DNA of 64,000 bases from Aralia elata. Its lineage: Eukaryota > Streptophyta > Magnoliopsida > Apiales > Araliaceae. The notes under the pieces are model-generated. The model searched no databases, had not been told where the DNA came from, and saw nothing but the letters and a program-made list of their open reading frames with translations. How positions within the stretch are numbered: position 1 is the first letter of the stretch; every line of letters starts with the position of its first letter. The stretch is taken from the NCBI GenBank assembly GCA_034770075.1, contig CM068385.1, positions 45,096,721-45,160,720 on the forward strand, read 5' to 3'. Position numbers and translations under genes: made by a program. Shown one piece after another: positions 53,952-64,000 of the stretch.

Positions 53952-56900
53952 TGTGACACCCCCAAATTCGGGTTTCCTAACCTCGAATTCGGTGTTCACG
54001 ATACTCAACAACAAACATACTTTCTAACTAATGCGGAATAATAAACATACAATGTCTATCGAAATAGTAATAAAGTCTTACAATCATGGTCCCAAGGTTC
54101 TTTAACCTTAACTTAAAATGTACCCTTAATACAATAAAAAGTTCGCTTAACCAAATAACATTCAAGAGAAACCAGTACATAAGCCCTATCGGGCAACTAC
54201 TCTTGCACCTTCCCTTTTCCTTTGTCTCCTTTAGACGTTTCTGCCTTAACTGAAATAAAGATCATGATATTGCAAGGGTAAGCAACTAGTTTGCTTAGCA
54301 AGATTATACACAAGGGAGATATATCATGAATAGAAAGAAGTTTCGCTTTCAATGTTCAACAACAGTATAGAATTGTGAAGAAACACGAATTAATAGTCAA
54401 CAGTTGAATATTCAAATAATTGAATTTCAATTAGTGAGTGGTTGAAAATAACCATAGACATTTGCCAAGGTTCTCAGCATTTAAACTGGACCTCTTAAAA
54501 GTTTTGGTAATCAAGGGGATCAGCCTTTCATACCCCGTGATTTATGCATAAAAACTTAATAAACCAGTATTGATATCATGCCTTAATCAAATTTATCCTT
54601 TTCTCAGCCAAGAGTTCTTACCATAACAATTTAATAAGAACAGCTTTTAAAATACCTTTGATTCAACAAATTTAGACATGATTGATCTAGCTAATACAAA
54701 TAGCATAGATCTATCTCATAAACAGTTCATACTTGAAAGAACTTTAATCCAATTCACAGTTCAATAACAATAGAATAGGAATTCAATTGCACGAGGTGCG
54801 AATCTCAATAACCAGTATAGATGTGAATAATCAACAATAATTATTCACTAACATGCTTCGAAAATAATAACTCGAGTTTGAGTTAGGGAACTTGCCTGTT
54901 TGCTCAGCTACAAATAATTTTAGCTTTAACTAATTGGCCTTGAAGGACCTAACATTGATAAAGTCGATCTATCAATTAGTATTGCGTAGTTATACGTCTA
55001 TACGTTCACTAAGGAACTTATCTACCACATAAGTTAAACACATAATGCACCTAGCACAAACTTGCTATCATTAACCCTAATCAAAACTTAGGTTAATAAT
55101 AGATTAAACTTGGGAATATTTTTCCTAAAGGTTAAACACCTTTTTAAGCCTTTAAACAATTGGGTTTACTTGTTTAATTAAGGAATTATTAAACACTTCA
55201 TATTCAAATAGCTCATTTCTCATTTAATTACCATTCAATATTAATTGAATGGGAATCAATAAATTATCTTTAGTTATTATCTATCGAATAACAGATTAGG
55301 TTTAATTATTACCCATTCAATAATATTTCCATAAAGTTTTAATCTTAATATTTCTTTATTTACTTAAAAAATATTCGAATTCTTATATTAACAAATATCA
55401 TATTAATATTTTAATAAGTTATTAGGCGACTAAACAATTTATTTTAATTGTTTTACCCTTTATTAAACAACTTATTTAATACCCATAAAAGGTCATAAAT
55501 ATTATTTATCATGATAGATTACCAAAATACCTCACATAGGTTAGATTACACTATAATAGGAGTACCTAAGCTTTAACATCCTATTTTCCTCATATGACAT
55601 TATTTAACCATTTATTTCCTTTTAACCATAACTATAATATTGTTATGAAAAATAGCAAACAAGTTCAACAAATTATTATCTTCTGGATCTGGATAGTATA
55701 TGACTAAAAAATAATTTACAAATTTTACTGGAATTTTAAAAAATGATTTACTATTTTTAAAGTACTCAAAACCTCCGAATCTTGTTACATTTTTCATAAA
55801 TCGAGTTTTGCTCAGAACATTCTGAAATTTTCAGGGTACCCTCTCATAACATATATAAACATACTGTAAACATTTCATATTGTTTCAAGGTATACACAGT
55901 GAGTAATCCGTGTAAGAATATTTATGAGTCCTTCACGGTAAAAGTCATTACACAAAAAACTACATATCAAAACGTGTTCGTTCTTTTTCCAACTTGTAGA
56001 TACTTCTTAAGGTACCTCTATGATTTTTCTCAGATTTTTAAAAGATCTAATAACTGGCCGAAACAACCTTTGGAAAAATGAGGACAGCAAGCTTTTAGGG
56101 TTTTAAAGCTTTAAGTTTTATAGCTGGACTGTTTTGGGAAAAACAGCCCCCAAGACTTCAAAAATTATTGGATTTATGTTCTACCACTTGGGTTTACTAG
56201 CTAACTCAAGTATCTAACACCTCCTTTCGACGGATAATAAAATCCAAGTTGTAGATCTTAAAGTTATGGGTGATCCAAGTGAAGAAAAGCTAGGGTTTTT
56301 ACCCTTTTAAGAACATAAGTTCCTTTTCTTCCTTTGAATCTCCATTCTAACACTCAAGAGGATTAGATCTATACATGAAGCTTGAAGATCTAATGATTCT
56401 TGAGTCTTAGAACAAAAATCTCTCAAAAAACTATGAAAATAAAACTAAGTAGGAAAGAAGGAAATGGTTTAGGGTTTCACCTTGATCTTATAACTACTCT
56501 CCTTGATCTACCAAAGTATGTGATGAAACTTGGGATGCATGAACTATGCTAATCTCACTCTCTTTTCCTCTCTAAGCTCTTACTCTATGTTCTTGCTTGG
56601 GAGAAATGAAAGAAGGAGATGAAAAGAAGAAATGAACTTGAAATGAAATGAAAGGATAGAATACTTGCAAGTATAATGATAAATTAGAATTCATGCTATT
56701 ATCCCCCACATCTTTCTTGCCCCTGTGGATATAAAGAGTTCACCTTATCCCTTCCATTTAGCCTTAATCTTATCTTTAAGTGTGCTAATTAGATTTTCTA
56801 CCAATGGGAGCTTGACATCCTTGTCCTTTGTGTAAGAGTTACTAATATCCCCCATATCTTTATTGTCCCTTGGATAAAGGCTTACTAATTGGATAATAGC

Positions 56901-57036
56901 AAGAAATCTCTACCTTTTTATCATCATGAAGCTAGTGAGTAGCCTTGTGTCACTAGGGTGGCTAGTTGACATCTTAGGAAGCTATGACACATCCATAGGT
57001 AGCTACTTGACATTATAGGAAGCTATGATGTCAAGT
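53952..57036 (-). repeat. Tekay-1 5' LTR, cut by the gap
   Basis: 3085 bases visible, closely matching 45171-48236. From about 55080 to the gap this copy has many single-base additions in short runs that the other LTR lacks. Confidence 0.95.
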
Positions 57037-57136
57037 NNNNNNNNNNNNNNNNNNNNNNNNNNNNNNNNNNNNNNNNNNNNNNNNNNNNNNNNNNNNNNNN
57101 NNNNNNNNNNNNNNNNNNNNNNNNNNNNNNNNNNNN
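57037..57136. other. Assembly gap
   Basis: Exactly 100 N, a conventional size for a gap of unknown length. The rest of the Tekay-1 5' LTR and its target duplication are hidden here. Confidence 1.
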
Positions 57137-57504
57137 GTTGTGTAAGGTAGGGAACTTACTTGATCTGCTACTATAATTTACTCTACGATTCTGCTCTTCA
57201 GATGACCTACATTAACCATAAGTCATCCTACTAGTTATTCTCTGTTAACCACACATAATGATCTAATTGTTCTAATTGTATGACGCATATAGTCTGCCTT
57301 AACTGTTTATTCAACCATCTATTTAACTTATAGTTTTCATTAATGACAGGTGTAAACTCGTTCTAAGTTCTTCCTTTAACTAGGTTATGACAGTGTTGGG
57401 TTCGTGCTTTAATGGTAATGACTGATATCAAGTTTGTTCTTACACTCTGGACTCATCTTTATCACTTCGATTAGTTAAACATGTTCTGAACATGTATGTA
57501 TTCA
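57137..57504. other. Unassigned sequence after the gap
   Basis: About 370 AT-rich bases without a gene. The first 30 (AGGGAACTTACTTGATCTGCT) resemble the Tekay-1 LTR near 46105 (AGGGAACTTGCCTGTTTGCT), so it may be a diverged minus-strand chromovirus LTR piece. Confidence 0.35.
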
Positions 57505-57527
57505 TTTCAGTAAGGCTTAGTGTCATG

Positions 57528-57716
57528 CCACTCTGCAGGACACTCTACGATTTCCAGACCCACTCTACGATTTGGTGGAATCATTCTATGATTTGGTATA
57601 TTCACTCTATGACTTGATGTTGCTACCCTACTATCATGTAGAAGTACTCTACTATCACGAAAGAATACTCTACGAAGGGTCTGTGAAGTTACTCTACGAT
57701 CAGTATAATCTGGAGC
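57528..57716. repeat. Degenerate minisatellite of about 20 bp
   Basis: About nine units around ACTCTACGATTTGG or ACTCTAYKATYT. It runs directly into integrase coding, and the plus-strand frame from ATG 57572 reads through both. Confidence 0.75.
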
Positions 57717-58625
57717 AGTTAACAAAGCTTTATGTGAAAGAGATCGTGTCGCAACATGGAGTGCCGATATCTATTGTATAGGATAGAGATCCGCACTTCA
57801 TGTTGAATTTCTGGAAGAGTTTGCAGGAAAGGATGGGGACATAGTTGAGGTTGAGTACTGCATATCACCCTCAAACTGATGGGCAGAGCGAACGAACAAT
57901 TCAAACCTTAGAGGACATGCTCAGAGCTGTCGTAATGTACTTGAAAGGCAGTTGGGATGATCACCTGTCGTTAATAGAGTTCTCTTACAATAATAGTTAT
58001 CACTCTAGTATCGGAATGCCACCGTAAGAAGTGCTATATGGAAGAAAATGCCGAACACTGTTGTGTTAGGACGGGGTTGGAGAACGAAGACTGCTAGGAC
58101 CAAAAAATGGTACGGCCCAAGACCGTCAGAAGAAGTACGCTGACCTACATCATCAAAAGTGGGACTTCGACGTGGGTAGTTTTGTGTTTTTGAAGGTATC
58201 TCCCTGGAAAGGGAAGATTCGTTTTTTGTAAGAAGGGTAAGTTAAGCCCTAGGTTCATAGGACCGTTCGAGATTCTAAGACGAGTCGGTGAAGTGGCATA
58301 TGAGTTAGTATTACCTCCTGAACTTGAGCATATTCACAATATGTTTCATGTGTCAGTGTTGCGGCATATAAACTAGACTACAAGTACGTCATATCCTATG
58401 AACCAATTCAAGTCGAGAAGGAATTATCGTACGAAGAGATTCCTATCCAATTACTTGATAGGAAGGAATAGAAGCTGAGGAATAAAATCATTTATTCCGT
58501 TAAAGTTCTCTAGAGGAATCATGCAATTGAAGAAGCTATGTGGGAGCTTGAGGAAAAGATGAAGGTGAATTATCCGCATCTTTTCGAGGTACCTTATTTT
58601 GAAATTCCGGGGACGAAATTCATAT
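57717..58625 (+). pseudogene. pol: Tekay-2 integrase remnant, plus strand
   Basis: Starts abruptly at the residues YNLEQLTKLYVKEIVSQHG, equal to residue 42 or so of the Tekay-1 integrase core. It continues with AYHPQTDGQSERTIQTLEDM (catalytic E), SYNNSYHSSIGMPP, the GPF module and the chromodomain (LDRKE, then RNHAIEEAMWELEEKM). Stops: TAG 57779, TAG 57842 (Gln in Tekay-1), TAA near 58024, a stop in place of Gln in the RKEQK segment near 58468, and TAG near 58511 at the same chromodomain Trp as in Tekay-1. Frameshifts lie near 58075-58130 and 58225. The first catalytic Asp, RT and gag are absent. Confidence 0.9.
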
Positions 58626-58637
58626 AAGAGGGGAGAA
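58626..58637 (+). other. Tekay-2 polypurine tract
   Basis: AAGAGGGGAGAA directly before TGTAAGGACC. Confidence 0.85.
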
Positions 58638-61600
58638 TGTAAGGACCACGATTTTTCCTAGCAATATTATTGAGGTCAATAATTTAAATCATGTTAATAA
58701 TTCTTTTGCATGTTATCTTAAACCCATAAATGATTTGAGTAGCTATGTGTGATTATTGATTAATTGATTTAATAGTCCGAGTATAATGGACGAACCTTGT
58801 GAATTATATTAAACAAGCCCAAATAGTTATTTGTGGCCTTGTAGAGGGCTAGCATTATTAATTCCACTAAGAGGTTCTAGTAATGGGCCAGTCTGTTCAT
58901 TTCATTTAAATAATCCCAATCTAAGTTAGGTTGTATTGAGCTGGTCAGCAGCTAGGATCCAGTAGCCCAGAGGTGGTACAACTCGACCACGTGGTTTTCT
59001 ATTAAAAGCTGACTCAAGAGTTGAGGTTACGTGCAAGTATGAGGCGCTGTACCAGGCCAATGGCCTATACCTCCTATTGCGCAATATTAAAGCCTAAACC
59101 ATAATTAATAGGTATAGTTGGGGGGCTTGGTTGGTGGAACTTTTCACCTAAATCTGAGCAACCAACGAGTAATTCCGTTATGAACTGGTCCTAACACCTG
59201 AGTAATGACCATCGCCGGGGTAATAATTTTCCTATAAATAGAAACCCTGTTCTCTTGTGGAAAGCTTGCTGAGTTTATTCGATACAGATACTAGAGAGAT
59301 ATAGTGCGGTAAGAGTTACCTTGAGAGGAAGTTCCCGCCGTTTAGAGGGACGATCAGAGTTCGAAAGCTAGAGGGTTAGCAGTCGGACATTAGAAGAGGT
59401 AAGACTCTTTCATCTTTATTCTCGAGCATTTTATCTTCCTTGTCCGGTTAGATTTCCTTTCACACTGAGTCAGTGCTGGATGAGTCGACCATCACAGGTT
59501 GAGTTGTTACGGCGGAGTCAAGCCTTATAGTTACAGAGTAGTTTGATTTTGTCTTGTGTCATGCTAATGTATAGACGAAGCATAACTTGAACCCAAGTCT
59601 CAGGATAGACCTTAGTTACCGTAACCCAAACAAGATATTAAAAGTTAGATGTATTGTCCGAACGAAACCTATAAACCCCTCCAAGAATGGGGATGCACGA
59701 GAGATCGTCCGAGTGAGGTCCACCACCTCACCACTGAACTCCATGGACCTAAGCCACGGGGTCAGAACAGTAGTTACCTGACTCCAGACTGTGGAATGGT
59801 TTTCGAACTGGAATCTGAAGTCAAACCTTTTGTATGAAGGAGAATAGTCCGTCAAACGCCAAACCTCCTAGTGTCAGTAATGTCTAAACTTGATCTTCGA
59901 AGTTGAAGCCTTAAACAGTCAGTGAGACCTGACACGTTTGGCTTCCCGAAGCTAAAACCCAACTCAAACTTTCGACCCCCGAAGTGATTCCCCGATCTCA
60001 CGAAAGGTTCCGACCTAGGAGCCGACGCCAAGATTTAACCGACAGAAGGGTCAGCCAGACCCAAAGTATATTTCCAAGCCCTGTCTAACCTTAGATTTAA
60101 CTCGCCTAAAGGATGCGCCAGGAACTGTTATTGTGAAATACTCCTAATTTCCAATGGATTGTAAGGTTAACATTCGAACCCATCGAAGGGTGAACTCTGC
60201 CAATCGTAGGGTTCCACTTGGCCATACGCAGAGTAAGAATAGTCGAACCCAAAGGTCGTAGCCTTTGCTCTGGGTTTAGTTCAATACAAGACCCAAAGCC
60301 GAACCCCTGGTATTTGTAAAGGCTACGAACCCGACTTCCATAGTTATAACCCCAAAAGCAGATGTCTTAGAATAACCACGAGACCCAAACCTCTGGCTTC
60401 CCAAAGCCAGACTCAAGGCACAACCCGTTCCGTTCCGCAAGGGATCCCCGAACTACGAATAGGTTCTGACCTGGAGCCGAAGCCGAACTTGACGTCATAG
60501 GTCGGTAAGACCTCACGCTGTCCCGAATCAGTTTATAAATTTTTTAAAATAGATGTACCTTGAACTATTCCTGAATTCCGATGGGATCTAAGAGTTTCCC
60601 TTCGGCATCCGATGAGTAAAGATGGACGAACCCTTCGGCGTTTGTAAAATGGATTTCCGCCGACGGGTATTATATCCCTACCAATGGTAGAACTGTCCTA
60701 ACAGGTAAAAACAGTAGAGTGTTAGAGTGAATCCAATAGTAATCAAACCGTGTGAGGTCACTCACGTCTATTTTATTAAAGAGTTTTATTTCTGCATAAC
60801 TATGTCTAATCAGAGAACGAATCAATATGTTGTAGGACGACTTACAGAATCAGAAACGTAGAGTAAAATTGTTAAGCAGCGGATCAGGAAGTTTCCTAAC
60901 TCTCTTTAAATTGAGCAAGTTTTTTTTTAATCTTGCGCTTCTTATTAAAATCCCGAACCCACGTACCCCTTCGTATTATATGACAGTTCTGATATTATGT
61001 TCCCAATAAATTGCAAGTTCTTCAAATTAAGTTTGAACTCTATCTCCCAATATGTGTTAAGTGGTTTAATTGCTTTAAGAATTATTCCACCCCGATATCG
61101 TTGATATTCGCATACTGTGCATTTGCTCTCGGTTCCATTGTTGAACTGTACTAATACAAAGTTTCGGCTATTCATGCACTGTTCAAAGATAAGTCTAAGC
61201 CACTTATTCAGCTAGGCATATGCATGATAATTCCTTTAAAAGCTATCCAAACCTATTGTTGGGATGGATTCCTAGACTGAGATGAACGACCCCATGATTG
61301 GGAGTAACCTAAGTATCTGAAAGACGATACAGAGTAGAGTTAAATGGTATGCATATTCATAGGTACAAAAGGCTGATCCCCTTGTGTACGTACTCTAGAG
61401 CTGGCAACCTAAGGGGGTCAGTCAAAGTGACTGATGCCTCATGTGCGTGTTCATAGTCTATCTTGGACTGTTGTCAGTAAATAATCAATCTTAATCCCTT
61501 CGCTTAAATGTTAATTATATTTTTCAGTTGTTTCATCAACCTTTTTATTGATTGAACTATATTATTTTCTATTCATGTTCATTCATGATATATTGCTATT

Positions 61601-62045
61601 CATGTTAAACTTGCTGAGCAAACTCGTTGCTCACCCTTGCTATATCATGAAATATTTTAGTTAAGCCCGAGTGCTCGAGCAGAGATAAAGGCAAGGAGAA
61701 GATGAAGTACTAGGCTTCGAATGGGGGCGCTATCCATTATTATGTGTTGTCTAGACTTTGGCCCCTTTTGTATTTCGAACTACGTTAGTGATATTTTTGA
61801 ACTTTGTGATGTATTAATTAAGGTTAGAAACCTTGGGACCCATTTTTAAACCTTTCTAAATGATTAATATATGATTATTTATTCCGCATTTAGTTATCAT
61901 ATATTGCTTGAAGGTGTTTGGATGTTGTGGATTGTGAGCACTAAGTTCGGGGTATTGGTACCTGAATTTGGGGGTGTCATAATGGATGTACTTTATCGTG
62001 AGCACCAGATTCGAGGTATTGGTACCTAAATTTGGGGGTGTCACA
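58638..62045 (+). repeat. Tekay-2 3' LTR
   Basis: 3408 bases from TGTAAGGACCACG to GGGTGTCACA. A TATA box lies at 59233-59240. The middle (about 59500-60700) is richer in GC and contains a diverged internal duplication. The last 60 bases are tandemly duplicated (61936-61979 and 61998-62043). Sequence differs strongly from the Tekay-1 LTR except at the 3' end. Confidence 0.85.
59233..59240 (+). promoter_or_regulatory. TATA box in the Tekay-2 LTR
   Basis: TATAAATA in the context TTCCTATAAATAGAAACC, about 600 bases into the LTR. Confidence 0.6.
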
Positions 62046-62054
62046 CAATCTTTA

Positions 62055-63849
62055 TGTTAGGTTTGTATAGCGCGAACATGCAATCAAATTACATAAATAA
62101 AGCGGAAGCGCGATAAAATTAGATTTTAAAATTTTATACAAACCATCACCATGATCTTTCTTTATGCACAATTATTAATTAAACGAAAGAGATGGAGAAT
62201 AAGAATTATACCCTTGTAGAATTCTAGCTTCCTCAGGTACAAGTTCACCTCCAATTCCTTCGCGTTCTCCTTGAATTCCACCGATTAAATTCCTTCCTTT
62301 GATCAACGTTAGCCACCCAAGTGTTTGGCCTCTAGAGGTGATCCACCAAGGAATAATACTTGTTCAAGAAGAAGGGTGTTGGCAAAACCCTAGTTTCTAT
62401 CTCTATATAAATTGTAAGTACTCTCTACAATTCTTATGCAAGAGTGTGTAACCCTAATCTATGATAAGACTTCTCTTATTTATAGATGTAAGAAAACCCT
62501 TCCCTAAACTATTTAGGATTAGGGTTTCTATTCTAATTAAACTCCTTTAATTAAATTAAACTCCTAATCCAATTAGGAATTCATGTGAGAGTACTTCTAT
62601 TAATTAATTTCCAATCCCTATTAGGAATTAAATAATAGTAATAGTAATAATAATAATAATAAGACTCCTCTTATTAATTTATATTTAATATTTCTAAAAT
62701 ATTAAATATTAAGCTATTTAATTTATTCTATCTCCATAGACTAAATTAAATACACTTAACTTATTATTACAATTATGCCATTTACTTCTTAAATAAATAT
62801 TTTTCTTTTGCGGTGTGACCCTTTAGGTTCTCCATATTAAACCGGTTGTGAATAAATAAATTAGAACAATTCTAATCTTATTTAAATAAATAAATTAAAC
62901 TATTTAATTCATTTAAATAAATAATATTTATTCTACAATAAGGGTAAGCCCCCTTAGCGATTAACGACTTTCCAAATAATATAGATTTCAACATTAATTA
63001 TAAAAGAACCTTTTAGTGCATAGTTACCGTACAATTCAATCCTTCTACCATACAATGTCCCAATTAAATATAAGACATGGAATTATTGTCAAGTCTTATT
63101 TTATTTAATTATATGTATTTCGACTCTCAAATGCACAACTCTAAATGATGCAAATTAAAAACTCTTTTCTAATTTTATTCTGCCTTGGCCAAGGACTACT
63201 GAGTTGTCATTTATCGAATCACATAGGACATTCACATCTTTTACTAGACGTGGTAGATTCTTTGTTGATCATTCACCTATCTCCATGTACAACTTATTAT
63301 ACCCAATCATACCCTTTGTTATACCCTAAAGGTCTTAAGGGACATGTCAAAGTATAACTCATCACACACAAGATACTATGATGATCTCAAGTCCAAGGAT
63401 CACTTGTACTACTATCACTAGAGGAATTCCTATTGACAGGCGAGTAAAACTCCATTAGGTATTCCTTAGCGAGCCACGTTCAGTGAACTTATTCTCCAAT
63501 AAGCACCTACATACTTGCTTTAGTGTCTCCACATAAATGATTATGAGATCAATCATCCTCTTCATAAGAGCAAGCAACGTATGTACTAATCTATCCGGAT
63601 TCACTAATCCCCTTTTTAGTAATCCATCGATTAGGAACGATTTTAGTTTGTGAGCTATCTAGAATTTAGATCTTCATTAGCATGATCACCATCATGATTC
63701 TAAAAGCATTGCTCAAAACTAGGGGTTTATCACATTTAATATAACAACACCATGTAGATAAAGTAAAATGCCTTTAACAAACGAATAAGATTACAAAGTA
63801 TATGCTACATCATATCAAATATGATTGGCTTGTGTGCATACTACTTTCA
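62055..63849 (-). repeat. Copia-C 3' LTR, minus orientation
   Basis: 1795 bases, plus-strand ends TGTTAGG and TTTCA, same family as 30883-32690 in reverse. Left flank CTTTA at 62050-62054; the other end is outside the window. Confidence 0.95.
62477..62484 (-). promoter_or_regulatory. TATA box in the Copia-C LTR
   Basis: TATAAATA on the minus strand, same place as in the other copia LTRs. Confidence 0.6.
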
Positions 63850-64000
63850 ATCTCCCACTTGCACTAAAGCCAATCGTCATGGTATCTAATACCCTTCTTC
63901 TCTAAGTGACGATCATCCTGCTGTTTGGATAAAGCTTCAGTGATGGATATGCAATGCTGTTCTCGAGAGTCTACTATCTCTATAGTGACTTTTTCTCTTT
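63850..64000 (-). mobile_element. Copia-C internal 3' end, partial
   Basis: Polypurine tract at 63850-63864 (minus strand GTGCAAGTGGGAGAT), then the last bases of pol. It aligns to 27414-27560 of Copia-B and leaves the window. Confidence 0.85.

Larger units (their letters stand above)
45171..57036 (-). mobile_element. Tekay-1: chromovirus Ty3/gypsy retrotransposon, decayed
   Basis: Minus-strand element: 3' LTR 45171-48968, polypurine tract, pol, gag, leader, initiator-Met primer site, 5' LTR from 53952 into the gap. Left flank GATAT at 45166-45170; the right end is in or beyond the gap. The integrase GPF motif, the chromodomain start and LTRs ending GGGTGTCACA point to the Tekay/Del chromovirus group. 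Confidence 0.92.

Noticed and set aside
45171..57036. Athila or Tat assignment for Tekay-1
   Set aside because: The initiator-Met primer site, integrase GPF module and chromodomain start fit chromoviruses instead.
57572..57781. A new Leu-Tyr-rich protein
   Set aside because: The frame is minisatellite plus an integrase fragment and ends at a stop inside integrase.
59587..59855. Overlapping ORFs on both strands in the Tekay-2 LTR
   Set aside because: Short, antisense to each other, and without motif.

Overview
This window is nuclear DNA of a flowering plant, probably a eudicot, although the species cannot be named from it. I see no host gene, tRNA or rRNA. Almost every base belongs to LTR retrotransposons nested in one another, of three kinds: a Ty1/copia family with LTRs of about 1.8 kb; Ty3/gypsy elements of the Tat (Ogre/Retand-like) lineage with LTRs of about 2.05 kb; and Ty3/gypsy chromoviruses (Tekay-like) with LTRs of 3.4-3.8 kb. 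One 100-N assembly gap lies at 57037-57136.

Layout. 1-3214 is the 5' half of a minus-strand copia element (Copia-A: leader, gag, protease, integrase, start of RT). It is split by Tat-1 (3215-20811), a complete plus-strand element of 17.6 kb with a perfect 5-bp target duplication (ATACT). 20812-21019 resumes the flank. 21020-24826 is Tat-2, which keeps its 5' LTR, part of the leader and an antisense gene. 24827-29745 is an inverted pair of copia LTRs followed by a decayed minus-strand copia internal region (Copia-B). Copia-B is interrupted by Tat-3 (29746-42135, LTR-internal-LTR), which is followed directly by a second partial internal region, Tat-4 (42136-44857). A solo copia LTR with an ATTTT duplication sits inside the 5' LTR of Tat-3. 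Copia-B gag ends at 45170, where a minus-strand chromovirus (Tekay-1, 45171 into the gap) begins. After the gap come unassigned sequence, a degenerate minisatellite, and the 3' part of a plus-strand chromovirus (Tekay-2, to 62045). The window closes with the 3' LTR of another minus-strand copia element (Copia-C).

How the parts work together. Tat-1 has the Tat plan: a tRNA-Arg-type primer site, gag-protease, a G-patch segment, a 167-nt intron, then RT, RNase H, a second archaeal-type RNase H and integrase. The first frame ends at a TAA that overlaps the intron donor, and removing the intron puts the two frames in phase. This fits the partial-splicing control of pol known for Ogre. Between pol and the 3' LTR, Tat-1 carries two antisense genes of non-retroviral type: a DUF7745-type protein and a plant mobile domain (PMD) protein. 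The PMD gene has its own intron in antisense orientation, and Tat-2 has the same intron. A GC-rich array of 70-bp repeats follows, then a conserved block and the polypurine tract.

The best candidates for under-described biology are the antisense PMD/DUF7745 cargo, a stem-loop kept perfectly in all five Tat LTRs, palindromic hairpin cassettes that vary in number between LTRs, and a primer-site look-alike inside U5. All these elements look decayed: each readable coding region has stops or frameshifts, or is incomplete.
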